From positions 3,635,501-3,699,500 of the forward strand of contig NZ_CP076128.1 in NCBI RefSeq assembly GCF_018736065.1: 64,000 bases of DNA, read 5' to 3'. The translations under genes were made by a program, and so were the position numbers. Positions 43,623 through 55,000 of this stretch are shown piece after piece (the first letter of the stretch is position 1; the number at the start of each line of letters is the position of its first letter). Below the pieces are notes generated by a model. It was not told the DNA's origin and did not search any database. It saw nothing but the letters and a program-made list of their open reading frames with translations. The stretch is from Flammeovirga kamogawensis. GTDB taxonomy: Bacteria; Bacteroidota; Bacteroidia; Cytophagales; Flammeovirgaceae.

Positions 43623-44042
43623 CTATTGTAAGACAAACTTACCTTTAGGCTTGTCAAGTTTCTTTAAAGTTATTTTGGATTCTGAAATACTAACGATTTT
43701 AAATCTTGAAGAAGCAGTATCACTAGAACCATCTCCTTTACCATGAACAAGTAATAATTCTTTTTTACTACCCATTACCCATTTGCCAGCAAGATATTCG
43801 TTACTGTTATTTTTAAAACCGAATTTTTTATCGATAGAGAAATGTAATGTATTTCCTTCGTCTAAGGCGTAAGTCTCTTGTTTTGTGAGTTTATCACGCT
43901 TAACTTCAGTAATCGTCCAGTCTTTGCTAATTAAAATTTCTTTTCTAGCATCAATATTTTGGGCGAAACTATCAACAGACATGAAAAGAGTTAATCCTAA
44001 TAGAAAAGCAAAAGCTCCTCCAATTTTTGTAGTTATTTTCAT
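43623..44042 (-). CDS. Small secreted lipocalin-like protein
   Basis: 139 residues, signal peptide ending VDSFAQ. The motif LISKDWTITEVKRD followed by short beta strands (TLHFSIDKKFGFKN, GKWVMGSKKELLLV, ITLKKLDK) looks like a small lipocalin-type barrel, a common secreted fold in Bacteroidota. No function known. Upstream of the LpoB-like gene by 37 bases; possibly co-transcribed. Confidence 0.6.
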   Translation of the reverse strand: MKITTKIGGAFAFLLGLTLFMSVDSFAQNIDARKEILISKDWTITEVKRDKLTKQETYALDEGNTLHFSIDKKFGFKNNSNEYLAGKWVMGSKKELLLVHGKGDGSSDTASSRFKIVSISESKITLKKLDKPKGKFVLQ

Positions 44043-44161
44043 AGTTATGATTATTAATTTATTAATTCTTTTGCCAAACGATTTATTAGAAAAATAGTTT
44101 CATAAGAAACATTAATTAACGTTTAGTGAATTTTAATAATATGAAGTTATCTAAGAATATT

Positions 44162-47100
44162 TTATTTACCTAAATTTTTGTTCCAAGTAACTTTAAATTC
44201 TTTGTACAAGGCAAAAATATCATCGACATCTTCATTTAGACCATCTTCATTATTTACTTTAAGTTTCTGTTCAGATATTTTTGCTTTATCAGCTAATTTC
44301 ATAATCCCAATAGTAGCAGCTGTACCTTTAAAAGTATGCATTATGGAGCGTATATTTTCGATATTATGTGAACTTTTAGCTTCAATTAACTCATTAATCA
44401 AACTATCTCCTTCATTTATAAAATCATCAAATGATAATTGAATGAGTTCTACTCCACCATATTTTGCAAGTTCTGCAGTAATACCATAATCAATAATAAC
44501 AAGTCCGTTCGAATCAAAATCTTTATCAGTTCTAATTCCTCCTTCGTTATCATCTTCAGTAATAAGCTCTTCAATTTCAATATCTTCAGTAACTTCTTCA
44601 GTTTTGGTAGTATTTGTAGAAATTAAATCTTCTACTTTCTGTAATAAATCATTTGCTTTAATAGGTTTAGGTAAGAAGCCATCCATTCCTGCTTTTAGGA
44701 ATTCAGCTTGTTCTTCTACTAAAGTAAATGCTGTCATTGCAATAATAGGAACATTTAATTCTGGGAATAACTGATGAATCTTTTTAGTTGTTTCCATACC
44801 ATTCATATTTGGCATTTGGATGTCCATAAAAATAATATCAAAAGAATGTGAACCGTCTTTTAAAATTTCAATAGCTCTATTCCCACTATTTGCGGAGAAA
44901 GTTACACAGCCAGATTTTTTCAGGATACTTTCTGCAACCATTACGTTAACGCTATTATCGTCAACAACTAGAATTTTTGGCTTCTGAATTCTGATACTAT
45001 TAGAGAATAATTCTTGTACCTCCTCGCTATTATTAGTAGGAGTTAGGTGATTACATTCTTTAATTTCTATTGTAAACCAGAAAGTACTACCAACTCCAAT
45101 TTCAGATTCTACGCCAATGTCACCGTTCATCATGTTACTCAATTCTTGAGATATTGATAATCCCAATCCGGTACCACCTTGAGTTCTGTTATAAGAATCT
45201 TCTACTTGACTAAACTGTTTAAATAGTTGTGCTTGTCCATTTTCAGATATTCCACAGCCAGTATCAATAACATCAAACATTAATGTAAAGATCCCATTAA
45301 ATTTCTGGACTCCATTAACGTTAATTGTTACGGTACCATTATCAGTAAACTTAATTGCGTTTGAAGTTAAGTTTGATAAAATCTGTAAAAGCCTGGTTTC
45401 ATCTGCTAATATTACTTGAGGGACAGTATCTGTAACATTAGAAATTAATTGGGTGTTCTTATTTTTTGCATTTTGATGGAACAGCGCAATTAATTTAGAA
45501 ATGGTTACTCTAATATCAATAGGTAATGGGCGTAACTCCATTTTACCTGCTTCAATTTTTGATAAATCAAGAATATCATTTAAAATATTTAATAGTATTT
45601 CTGACGATCGTTTGATTGTAGAAACATACTTTTTCTGTTCTTGACTTAAAGGAGTTGTGGTTAATAAGTCTACCATACCAATAACACCATTCATAGGTGT
45701 TCTGATTTCATGACTCATATTTGATAAGAATTGCCTTTTAACTTCTAAAGACTTTTCTGCAAGATCTTTTGCCTCTCTTAAATCATGTTCAGATTGTTTA
45801 ATAGGGGTGATATCCCTAGCAAGACCTTCAACACCTGTTGGTTCTTTATCTTTATTGTAAATCAGTCTAAAATTGGATAATATATAACGTACATCTCCAT
45901 TTTTATTTCTGATTGTACTTTCATAGTTTTTCACATATCCTCTTATGGCTAATTCTTTCATTAACCTAGATAAGTTAGACTCACTCAAATAATATTCAGT
46001 AACATGTTTATTAACTACATCTAATTGATCTTCTCCTAGCATATCTTTTACTGAAGGAGAAATTAATGTAAAGTAGCCTTCTAGGTTTGTTCTGAAATAA
46101 ACATCTTGAAGTGTTTCAAAAATATTACGGAAAAGTTCCTCGCTATCAGCAAGGTGAATTTCCATTTTTTTTCTGTGTGTAATATCTTGTGTTACACCTG
46201 CAATTTCTTGAATAATTTCACCATCACCACTTTGCATCCTTACAGGGTTTAAAGTAATGGAGTGCCATTGTTCTTCTCCAATATGTGTTAGAAATTTATG
46301 TTCAAAAGTTTTGGTTTTACCTTCAAATACATCTTTTAAGATATAATCCCAATTGTTGTCAAAACTTTGATTTTCAGGAATAATATTAATTAAACTCATT
46401 CCTGGCATTAGTTCAATGTCAGAAAACTGCTTAATATATTCTGCAAATTGTTGGTTAAAACGAGTAACAGTTCCTTTTTTATTGAACGTCCAAATTGCTT
46501 GAGCACCACTTTCAAAAATAGCTTCTAATTGTGCTCTTTGTGCTCTTACTTTTAACTGGCTCTGATCTCTAATAATTGCAGCAGCTAAAAGCCCAGTAGC
46601 TAGATCAAAAAGATTAAGATCAGGTTTACTAAAGGCTTTTCTATCTGTAAAAGATTGTACTACAATCATCCCCATTTTCTGATTATTAGTAATCAGAGGG
46701 AGTCCCATCCAAATTTCTGGGACATTAATTAATTTAATATTGTATTGGTTTGCCAATCGTTCTATAACCTCTCGGTACATAAACATTGGTCTGTTCAATA
46801 CATTTACCATTTCTAAAGCAAAGTCTCCTGCAGGAATTTCTTCTTTTTGTAGAACGCTTTTGTTGGTACTATTAAAAGCAATGTACATTCCGTTACCAGA
46901 AACTTTACCTCTAATAAGTAGGAAACTATCAATATCAACAACCAATTTCATGGCAAGATATACTTTCTCGTATAGGTCTTGAATTTTGAAATTTGATTGT
47001 AATAATTTCGCAAAGGTGATGCTTATTTCTTGCTCACGTTCTTTTCTCTTTTTATCAGTAATATCAAAGAGGTGTAAGCGGTAGCAATTTTTTGATGAAG

Positions 47101-47785
47101 CTTTATAAGATATATGACAGTCAGTAACTCTTTTTTGAGATTCAGTTTCGATGGTAAGTTCCATCTGATGCTCAATTATTGATTCTTCAGCCATTTTTAA
47201 ACCAATTAATAACTTTGTTCTGTTATTACTTGGTATTAAGTCTACAAATTTTGTTTTGTGTACTTCTGAGTCAGACATTTTGATTAATGCCTTAAAGGGT
47301 TCACTAGCAAAACTAATGTTTCCTTGTCTATCAAATACAACAACCATTTCTCTTGAAGAACCAAATAGTTCTTTCATCAGAATATTACTTTTTACCAGTT
47401 CTTGAACATGGAAAGTTTCTTTAGTAATATTTTGAACAGAAATATAAACATGAGTAATTTCATCATTACTACAAGGAATACCACCAATTTTTATTTGATA
47501 AATATCGCCTTTTCTTGTGGTAATTTTTCCGGAAAGTGATTGAAGAAGTCCATTCAAAGAAAATTTATCTTCGTGATAAAAGATCTGAATAAATTCAGAA
47601 TAATGTTTGCTAATTACTTCTTCTGGATAATAGTCCGTAAGCGTAAGCATAGCATCATTCCAGAATATAATTTGCCCATCTTTATTTAAGCCAAATGTAG
47701 CTACTTCACTAGCTTCAAAGGCATTTTCAAAAGTGTTGAATATATTCTCAGATGAATTTAAGGGTTTCGTTTGCTCTTTACTCAT
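44162..47785 (-). CDS. Hybrid sensor histidine kinase with PAS, GAF, receiver and HPt domains
   Basis: 1207 residues, cytoplasmic (no clear membrane helix). Order: PAS (~14-125), PAS (~130-245), GAF (~250-405), PAS (~420-535), PAS (~545-660), HisKA with His692 (SHEIRTPMNGVIG), HATPase with N-box and GGTGLGLSI, receiver with Asp988 (FMDIQMPNMNG), and HPt with His1150 (MHTFKGTAAT). The full His-Asp-His chain needs a final response regulator elsewhere. Its ATG is 2 bases after the stop of the upstream channel gene, so both are likely co-translated. Confidence 0.93.
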   Translation of the reverse strand: MSKEQTKPLNSSENIFNTFENAFEASEVATFGLNKDGQIIFWNDAMLTLTDYYPEEVISKHYSEFIQIFYHEDKFSLNGLLQSLSGKITTRKGDIYQIKIGGIPCSNDEITHVYISVQNITKETFHVQELVKSNILMKELFGSSREMVVVFDRQGNISFASEPFKALIKMSDSEVHKTKFVDLIPSNNRTKLLIGLKMAEESIIEHQMELTIETESQKRVTDCHISYKASSKNCYRLHLFDITDKKRKEREQEISITFAKLLQSNFKIQDLYEKVYLAMKLVVDIDSFLLIRGKVSGNGMYIAFNSTNKSVLQKEEIPAGDFALEMVNVLNRPMFMYREVIERLANQYNIKLINVPEIWMGLPLITNNQKMGMIVVQSFTDRKAFSKPDLNLFDLATGLLAAAIIRDQSQLKVRAQRAQLEAIFESGAQAIWTFNKKGTVTRFNQQFAEYIKQFSDIELMPGMSLINIIPENQSFDNNWDYILKDVFEGKTKTFEHKFLTHIGEEQWHSITLNPVRMQSGDGEIIQEIAGVTQDITHRKKMEIHLADSEELFRNIFETLQDVYFRTNLEGYFTLISPSVKDMLGEDQLDVVNKHVTEYYLSESNLSRLMKELAIRGYVKNYESTIRNKNGDVRYILSNFRLIYNKDKEPTGVEGLARDITPIKQSEHDLREAKDLAEKSLEVKRQFLSNMSHEIRTPMNGVIGMVDLLTTTPLSQEQKKYVSTIKRSSEILLNILNDILDLSKIEAGKMELRPLPIDIRVTISKLIALFHQNAKNKNTQLISNVTDTVPQVILADETRLLQILSNLTSNAIKFTDNGTVTINVNGVQKFNGIFTLMFDVIDTGCGISENGQAQLFKQFSQVEDSYNRTQGGTGLGLSISQELSNMMNGDIGVESEIGVGSTFWFTIEIKECNHLTPTNNSEEVQELFSNSIRIQKPKILVVDDNSVNVMVAESILKKSGCVTFSANSGNRAIEILKDGSHSFDIIFMDIQMPNMNGMETTKKIHQLFPELNVPIIAMTAFTLVEEQAEFLKAGMDGFLPKPIKANDLLQKVEDLISTNTTKTEEVTEDIEIEELITEDDNEGGIRTDKDFDSNGLVIIDYGITAELAKYGGVELIQLSFDDFINEGDSLINELIEAKSSHNIENIRSIMHTFKGTAATIGIMKLADKAKISEQKLKVNNEDGLNEDVDDIFALYKEFKVTWNKNLGK

Positions 47786-47787
47786 TT

Positions 47788-49413
47788 TCAGTCTTTATCA
47801 GAACTATCTTGATCATTATTATCATTAGCAATATGAATAGTTTGCGTCGGGAATGCAAAATCAACGCACATTGTTTCCGCTATTCTAAGTATTTTTATCA
47901 TCAAATATTCTCTTGCTTGTAATTCTTCACTCCAATCTCTAGTGATAAAGAAAACATATAAGAGTACATCTAATGAGCTAGCACTAAATTTATTTAGGCG
48001 TACTTCATAAAAATCCTTCCTTGTTTGAGGATGATCATCTATTGCTTTTTTGATTGCTTTAATAAATTGTTCAATTTTATCAGGGGGAGTACCATAAGGT
48101 ACAGAAAGGTATGATTTAAACCTTCTGAATTCTCTTTTTCCAAGGTTATCAATATCACTATCAGATAAGGTGCCGTTTGGAATATTAAGTAATGAATTTG
48201 TAAATGTTCTAATTCTAGTTGTTCTAAAGCCAATTTCTTCAACAATACCTTCTTGCCCTTTTATATTTACCCAATCGCCCACTTCAAATGGTTTATCGGC
48301 AAAAATCATAACAGAACCAATAAAGTTTTTTAAGGTGTCTTGAGCTGCAAAAGCAATAGCAACACCACCAAATGAAATACCTGTTATGATATGTGTAATG
48401 TCATACCCAAAGAAATAGAGTGTAAGTAAAACTCCTGCAGAAATAGCAATTATTCTAAAACAAACTTTTAAAACAGGAATTAAATTTTGATCAATTGCTT
48501 CTGATCGATTGGAATAAGTTCCAATTCTAAGAACTGAAATATCAGCAACCCTAAAGAGTAAAATAATAAGGTAAAAACAGAAAATTAATTTTGTAATTAT
48601 GGCAAATCCATAAGATACATTACTTGGTAGAAGTAGAAAAGGAATAATGTAATACCATGCTAGCATTAAGATAATCATAGCAATTGGTCTTCGTAATTTA
48701 GGAAGGATTTTTTTTGCTATTCTTTCTTGCTTTAACTTAATGAATATGCTGGTTAGAATTCTTTTTGTAAACCAAATTGTTAGGTAATAAAATAGATAAC
48801 TTATTATCAGCATAGATACCAACGTAATCCATTGCCAAAGTTTTATACCAAAATATTTCCCTTTCATTTGCTGTAAAGAGGATGTGTAAATCACTAGTTT
48901 TCTAGCAAAAGAAGGGTAGGTTTCTTCAAATATCTGATGAATTAGATTTGTTGAGTAACGAGAGTACTTCCATCTTCCATCCTGAAGCTCAATATATATA
49001 TTAGGTAGTCTAGGACTTATATTATATCGGTGAGTTTTAGTATTTGGGTCAATATAATTTTTTTGGAGTGGATAGTCTTGTGAGTTGATATAAATACCTT
49101 GTTGAGTATAAATCAACTTTAGTTCAATAGCCAATTGTTTCCTCTCTTTTAAAGATCCTGATGATAAAGGAAAAATTTGGGCTGAAATATTGGGATGATA
49201 GTTTTCTTCTTCAAGATTTTCTAAATGCGTATGCATTGTGTGATAAGGAGAACTTAAAGAAAATTCCACACTGTCTAGCATTAAGAAGTTATAGAACGAA
49301 TGATCGTCTGGATAACTAGAAACTAGATCATTTTTATTGCTATCAGTATTCTGACCGAAAATTCTCGTTGCAGAAAAGATAAAGATTAATAAATATGATA
49401 AATGCTTAGACAT
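47788..49413 (-). CDS. MscS-type mechanosensitive channel with secreted N-terminal domain (paralogue 2)
   Basis: 541 residues. Signal peptide to ~20, a periplasmic domain (~25-185; YPDDHSFYNFLMLDSVEF, PYHTMHTHLENLEE), about four membrane helices, then the MscS pore and beta domain (GVAIAFAAQDTLKNFIGSVM, GDWVNIKGQEGIVEEIGFR, RIRTFTNSLLNIPNG). It differs from textbook MscS by the long N-terminal domain. Paralogue of the gene upstream. Followed 2 bases later by the sensor kinase gene. Confidence 0.85.
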   Translation of the reverse strand: MSKHLSYLLIFIFSATRIFGQNTDSNKNDLVSSYPDDHSFYNFLMLDSVEFSLSSPYHTMHTHLENLEEENYHPNISAQIFPLSSGSLKERKQLAIELKLIYTQQGIYINSQDYPLQKNYIDPNTKTHRYNISPRLPNIYIELQDGRWKYSRYSTNLIHQIFEETYPSFARKLVIYTSSLQQMKGKYFGIKLWQWITLVSMLIISYLFYYLTIWFTKRILTSIFIKLKQERIAKKILPKLRRPIAMIILMLAWYYIIPFLLLPSNVSYGFAIITKLIFCFYLIILLFRVADISVLRIGTYSNRSEAIDQNLIPVLKVCFRIIAISAGVLLTLYFFGYDITHIITGISFGGVAIAFAAQDTLKNFIGSVMIFADKPFEVGDWVNIKGQEGIVEEIGFRTTRIRTFTNSLLNIPNGTLSDSDIDNLGKREFRRFKSYLSVPYGTPPDKIEQFIKAIKKAIDDHPQTRKDFYEVRLNKFSASSLDVLLYVFFITRDWSEELQAREYLMIKILRIAETMCVDFAFPTQTIHIANDNNDQDSSDKD

Positions 49414-49521
49414 TGAAATATATAATTATTGAGATTTTTGTTCGTTGTTTTGTAAAAATAGGCAGCGAAATTTGAAATTGCCTAGTTCAATTAAATAAAC
49501 TAAGCAATTTCAAAAAATCAA

Positions 49522-51150
49522 TTAGTTTTTGTCTTCTTCTGTTTCTGAATTATCACCTGATGCCATATGAATTGTTTGTGTAGGAAATGCAAACTGCACA
49601 CCTAGTTCTTCTGCAATTTCCATGATATCAAACATTAATTCTTCTCTTGTAGCCAATTCTACATCATAATCATCTGTTCTAAAAAATACATTTAATAAAA
49701 TATCTAAAGAGCTAGATGAAAATTGGTATAATCGAACCTGATATCCTTCTTTTCGTGTTTGAGGGTGTTTTTCAATGGATGCTTTAATTCTTTCAATAAA
49801 AGTTCGAATTAATTTTCTTTCTGTTCCATATTCTATGGTAATCATTGTTTTAAATCTTCTAAAATCTCTTTTTCCCATATTGTCTACAATATTATCTGCA
49901 GCAATATTGTTGGGTAAACTGATTAAAGAATTATTAAACGATCTCACTTTTGTAGTTCTAAAACCTATTTCTTCAACAATACCTGCTTGGCCAGAAACAA
50001 TAATAGAATCGCCAACCTTAAATGGTTTATCAGTAAATAACATTATAGAGCCAATAAAATTCTTTACTGTGTCTTGTGCAGCAAATGCAATGATTAATCC
50101 ACCAAACGAAATTCCCGTAATAAGATTATTGATATTATAGCCCATCAATTTGAGAATTACTAAGAAGCCAAATATTAAAGCAATTAATCTAAAAGAAGAT
50201 CTAAGTACAGGAGTTAGGTGTTCGTCTAAAGAAAACCTAGAGCTAGAACTCATCACTTTAAAAACAAATAAATCGGCTGTTCTAAAAATAAAAAAGGCTG
50301 CTGATAGACCGAAAATAAAACGACAAATAAGAGCTAAACCATAAGAAATGTGACTTTCTAATAGTAACAAAGGCAGTATCATATAAAAGAAGAATACCAG
50401 AATAGCAATTGTTACAGGTTTCTTGTATCCACTTATAACTTTGCTAATAAAGTATTCATTATCACCTTTTGTAAATAATGCTTTTATGATAAATGAAAGG
50501 AACCAAGTAACTATGTAGTATATAAAATAAAACGCAATGAAGATAGCAATTAACGCAGCCCATTGCCATAATTTTATATTAAGAAAAATCTGATTTCCTC
50601 TTTCAATTTTAGATACATATTTAATTATATCTCTAGAATAAGACGGAAAGGTTTCTTTAAATATTTTATGAATTTTTAATGATGAATAGCTTGAGTACCT
50701 CCATCGGCCAGAAACCTTAATCAAATAAATATCTGGTAACTTATCACTTATAATAAAACGTGCTTTTCCTGTGTTTTTTTCGACATAATCTTTTTGTAAT
50801 GGCAGATCTAATGAATGAAGATAAATTCCTTTACCTGCATAAATTAACTTCAGTTCATCAGCTAGATCAATACGTTCTTCTAAATTACCTACACTAGTTG
50901 GTATAACTCTAGCAGAAACTTTTGGATGATAATTACTTCCTTCTTCTAGAAAGTCTAAATGGGTATGTAAAGCGTGGTAAGGGGTACTTTGAGAATATTC
51001 TACACTATCATAAATATAAAATTTATAGAAGTCATGATCGTTTGGATAACTCTCTAAAATAACCTCTTCATCATTTGCTTGTTGGGCAAAAACTGATGTG
51101 GAAACCATTAAAGTACAAAAGGCAAACAGTGTGTATAGTAATTTGGACAT
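49522..51150 (-). CDS. MscS-type mechanosensitive channel with secreted N-terminal domain (paralogue 1)
   Basis: 542 residues. Signal peptide ending VFAQ (~22), the same N-terminal domain (YPNDHDFYKFYIYDSVEY, PYHALHTHLDFLEE), four or so membrane helices, then GLIIAFAAQDTVKNFIGSIM and GIVEEIGFRTTKVRSFNNSLISLPN. C-terminal tail with AFPTQTIHMA, also in the paralogue. Tandem duplication of a channel gene; the 108-base gap to the second copy allows co-transcription. Confidence 0.87.
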   Translation of the reverse strand: MSKLLYTLFAFCTLMVSTSVFAQQANDEEVILESYPNDHDFYKFYIYDSVEYSQSTPYHALHTHLDFLEEGSNYHPKVSARVIPTSVGNLEERIDLADELKLIYAGKGIYLHSLDLPLQKDYVEKNTGKARFIISDKLPDIYLIKVSGRWRYSSYSSLKIHKIFKETFPSYSRDIIKYVSKIERGNQIFLNIKLWQWAALIAIFIAFYFIYYIVTWFLSFIIKALFTKGDNEYFISKVISGYKKPVTIAILVFFFYMILPLLLLESHISYGLALICRFIFGLSAAFFIFRTADLFVFKVMSSSSRFSLDEHLTPVLRSSFRLIALIFGFLVILKLMGYNINNLITGISFGGLIIAFAAQDTVKNFIGSIMLFTDKPFKVGDSIIVSGQAGIVEEIGFRTTKVRSFNNSLISLPNNIAADNIVDNMGKRDFRRFKTMITIEYGTERKLIRTFIERIKASIEKHPQTRKEGYQVRLYQFSSSSLDILLNVFFRTDDYDVELATREELMFDIMEIAEELGVQFAFPTQTIHMASGDNSETEEDKN

Positions 51151-51248
51151 AAATTATAAAAACAGTAGTATATTTATTCGAAAATCGAATTTTATAGTTG
51201 CAATCCTAACAAATAAATTCATAATTATCAATCCCTTAATAATTAGAA

Positions 51249-51878
51249 ATGAAGTATAAAGCGATAATTTTTGATCTAGGAGGAGTACTCTTAAATTTAA
51301 GATACGAAAATACACTAGATAAATTTTCAGAAATTTTAGAAAAACCTGTATCTCCTTTTTATACACAGAAAGAACAAACTGAATTATTTGATGAATATGA
51401 AAAAGGGAATATCTCTTCGGATGAATTCCGTTTAGGTATTAAAAAGATTGTAGGGGAAGAGATTACTAATGATCAAATTGATGAAGCTTGGAATGCAATG
51501 CTACTTGATTTACCAATTAAGCGAGTAGAAATGCTTAAAGAATTGTCTAAAAAATATCGAATTTTCTTATTATCAAATACAAATGCCATTCACATTAAAG
51601 CTTTTGAAACTATTGTAAAATCTACTTTAGGGAATGATTTTGGAGATTTTAAAAAGTTATTTGAGAAAGGGTATTATTCTTATGAAATGGGAGATAGGAA
51701 ACCACACCCAAGTATTTTTGAAACTGTGATTGCTGAAAATAATTTAGATAAATCTGATACACTTTTTATTGATGATTCAATTCAACATGTTGAGGGAGCA
51801 AAAAAAGCAGGCTTACATGCACATCATTTATCTGATTTAAACGTGATAAAATTCTTAAAAGATGAAGGTATTTATTAA
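51249..51878 (+). CDS. HAD-superfamily phosphatase (YihX-like)
   Basis: 209 residues. HAD motifs: FDLGGVL with nucleophile Asp9 (second Asp replaced by Gly, as in YihX-type enzymes), FLLSNT, KPHPSIFE and FIDDS with the metal-binding Asp pair. YihX is a glucose-1-phosphate phosphatase; the substrate here is uncertain. ATG start at 51249; divergent from the channel genes. Confidence 0.85.
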   Translation: MKYKAIIFDLGGVLLNLRYENTLDKFSEILEKPVSPFYTQKEQTELFDEYEKGNISSDEFRLGIKKIVGEEITNDQIDEAWNAMLLDLPIKRVEMLKELSKKYRIFLLSNTNAIHIKAFETIVKSTLGNDFGDFKKLFEKGYYSYEMGDRKPHPSIFETVIAENNLDKSDTLFIDDSIQHVEGAKKAGLHAHHLSDLNVIKFLKDEGIY

Positions 51879-52033
51879 GGTAAACACACTTTACTTTTTT
51901 AAGAAGAATAGAAATTAATGTTAAAAAAAATAAAACTAGACCAATAATTGGAAAAATAGCGACTGTTAATGGATGTTTTGTAATTCGAATGCAGATTTTT
52001 ACCCTATTTTAGCCAATTGGAAAATGTAATAGA

Positions 52034-55000
52034 ATGAACGAATTCAAGAGAACAAATAATTTAATTGGTTGGACAGTGTTTTTAATATCACTCGCTGTCT
52101 ACACTATCACAATGGAAGAAACAGCAAGTTTCTGGGATTGTGGCGAATTTATAGCTGTATCGTATAAGTTAATGGTACCACACCCTCCGGGAGCACCATT
52201 CTTCTTATTACTGAATAGACTATTTTCTTTCTTAGCTTTTGGCGATGTATTAAAAGTAGCATGGTGGATTAATTTCCAATCTGCTTTTATGAGTGCACTA
52301 ACAATTTTATTCCTGTATTGGTCTATTGTTATGCTTGGTATGAAAGTGATTAAGCAAAAAGCAGAAGGATATGAATTAAAAGATAAAGTATTACTTTTTG
52401 GATCTGCTGCGGTAGGTGCATTAGCGTATACATTCTCTGATTCATTTTGGTTCTCAGCTGTAGAGGCAGAAGTATATGCAATGTCATCTGCTTTTACTGC
52501 ATTAGTATTCTGGGCAATTTTAAAGTGGGAATTTATCGAAGATAATGCCTCATCTAATAGATGGTTAATCATGATTGCTTATATCATTGGTTTATCTATT
52601 GGTGTCCATTTAGAAAATTTACTTTGTTTGCCTGCCTTGGCAATGATTTATTACTATAAAAAGTATCCTAATACTATTTCAGTTAAAGGGACAATCATTG
52701 CAATGGTAGCTGGTGGAGCAATCATCTTAGGAATTATTATAATTGTTATTCCTGGTTTACCATCAATTGCATTTTCTATTGATAAGATATTTGTAAATAC
52801 ATTCGGAACTTCGTTTGGTACAGGTGGTTTATTATTCTCATTCACCTTGATTTTTGCACTTGCGTATGGTGTTTACTACACGCAAAGTAAAGAAATGGTT
52901 ACGTTAAATAACTTCTTATTGGGTGTGTCATTTATATTGGTTGGTTACATGAGTTATACTCTAGTAATTATCCGTTCAAATCAAGAAACTCCAATTAATG
53001 AGAACGCACCAGATGATTTATTAGGATATGTATCTTATTTAAAACGTGAACAGTATGGAGACCGTCCATTGTTATATGGTCCAACATACGATGCTGAACA
53101 TGTAAATACTGTAGAAAACGGAGATAAATATAGAGAAGCAAACAAGGGTGGAAAAGACTTCTATGAAGTATATGACCACAAAACAAAAGCTGAGTATGCT
53201 AAACGCGATATGATGCTTTTCCCTAGAATGTATTCTCGTCAGCCACACCATGCTCAGTTATATAGAGAATGGGCAGGGATTGCTCCAGGAGAAAAACCTA
53301 CTTTAGTAAATAACTTTGTATTCTTCTTTAGATATCAATTAGGGCATATGTACTTAAGGTACTTTATGTGGAACTTTGCAGGTAGAGAAAGTGATGAAAA
53401 AGATGCTGGCTACCTTTTACCATGGGATGATTTAGAAGATCTTCCAGAGTTACTTCAAGAAAATAAAGCAAGAGCAAATTTCTATTTGTTACCTCTAATT
53501 TTAGGTATTTTAGGAGCATTTTATCAGTATAAAAAAGATAAAAAGAACTTCTTTGTTGTTGGTATCTTATTTATCACATTAGGTGCAGCTCTTGTTGTTT
53601 ATCTAAACTCGCCACCTGTAGAACCTCGTGAGCGTGATTATATTTATGCAGCCTCCTTCTATGCATTTGCAATGTGGATAGGATTTGGAGCATTAGCATT
53701 AGGCGAGTTCTTATCAGAAAAAATGGGTGCTAATGGTGTTTATGCTGGCGTAGGTATGAGTTTTATTGTTCCTATTGTTATGGGAATAAATGGATGGGAC
53801 GGTCATGATAGATCAAACCGTTTTCATTCAGTAGATCAGGCAAGAAACACATTAGCAAGTTGTGCAGAAAACGCCATCTTGTTTACGGGTGGTGATAATG
53901 ATACATTCCCATTATGGTATGTTCAAAACGTAGAAGGTTTTAGAACAGATGTACGTGTAGCTGTATTGAGTTACTTTAGTACAGGATGGTATTTAGATCA
54001 AATGCGCCAAACGCAATACAAATCTATGCCATTACCATTGTCAATTTCTAGCGAAAACTATAGAGAAGGTAAAAATGATTACGTTCCTTTAGTAGAAGAT
54101 GAAAGAGCAAAAAATGGTGTAAATCTAAAAGCATATTTACAATCTGTAAATTCTAATAACCCTGTTACTCAAGTAGGGTTACAAGGCGGACAGTCTACAG
54201 CTAAGTTATTATCTAGAGTATTTATTTTAGATGTTGACAGTGCAGCAGTTGTAAATAGTGGTATTATTCCTAAGGGAATGGAAAATAGAGTGCAAACGAA
54301 GATGGCTTGGAGATTGAAAAATGACAAGACTTATATCTTCAAAAATGAATTAGCACTTTTAGATTTAATTGCTTCGAATGATTGGAAACGTCCAATCTAC
54401 TTTAATAATACTTCTGCAAATACCATTAATATGGATTTAAGAAGTTACTTATACCTTGAAGGTATGACTTACAGATTACTACCTATCCGTACAGAAAGTT
54501 CTGGAGGAGAAGTAGGTGAAGTAAATGTTGGTGTAATGCTAGATAACTTGAAAAAGTTTGCATTTAGAGGTCTTCAAGATGAAAGTGTTTATTATGATGA
54601 TGAGTATCGTAAATTTGGTGCAAATACAAGAAATAATGTTTACCGTTTAGCAGAAACATTATACTATGATGCACTAATGCAAGATGATCCGTCTAAAATG
54701 AAACAATCTAAAGAAACATTGGATTGGATCTTAAAGATGGTTCCAGATGAAACAATTCCTTATAGTTTCTATGCTCCTAAGTATATGGATTTATACTACA
54801 GACTAGGTGATATTGAAACAGCTAATAAGATTTTTGATTTATTAGTGCGTCGTGATGCTGAAAATGTGAAATATTACTCAGAGACAGGAAAAGGTACTGA
54901 GAGTGTAGCGCGTAGATCATTAATTACTTTACAACAATTAACGCAAATATTTGAGGGTAATGTAAAAGATGTAAATCAGCGTTTAGCTCAATTATCTCCA

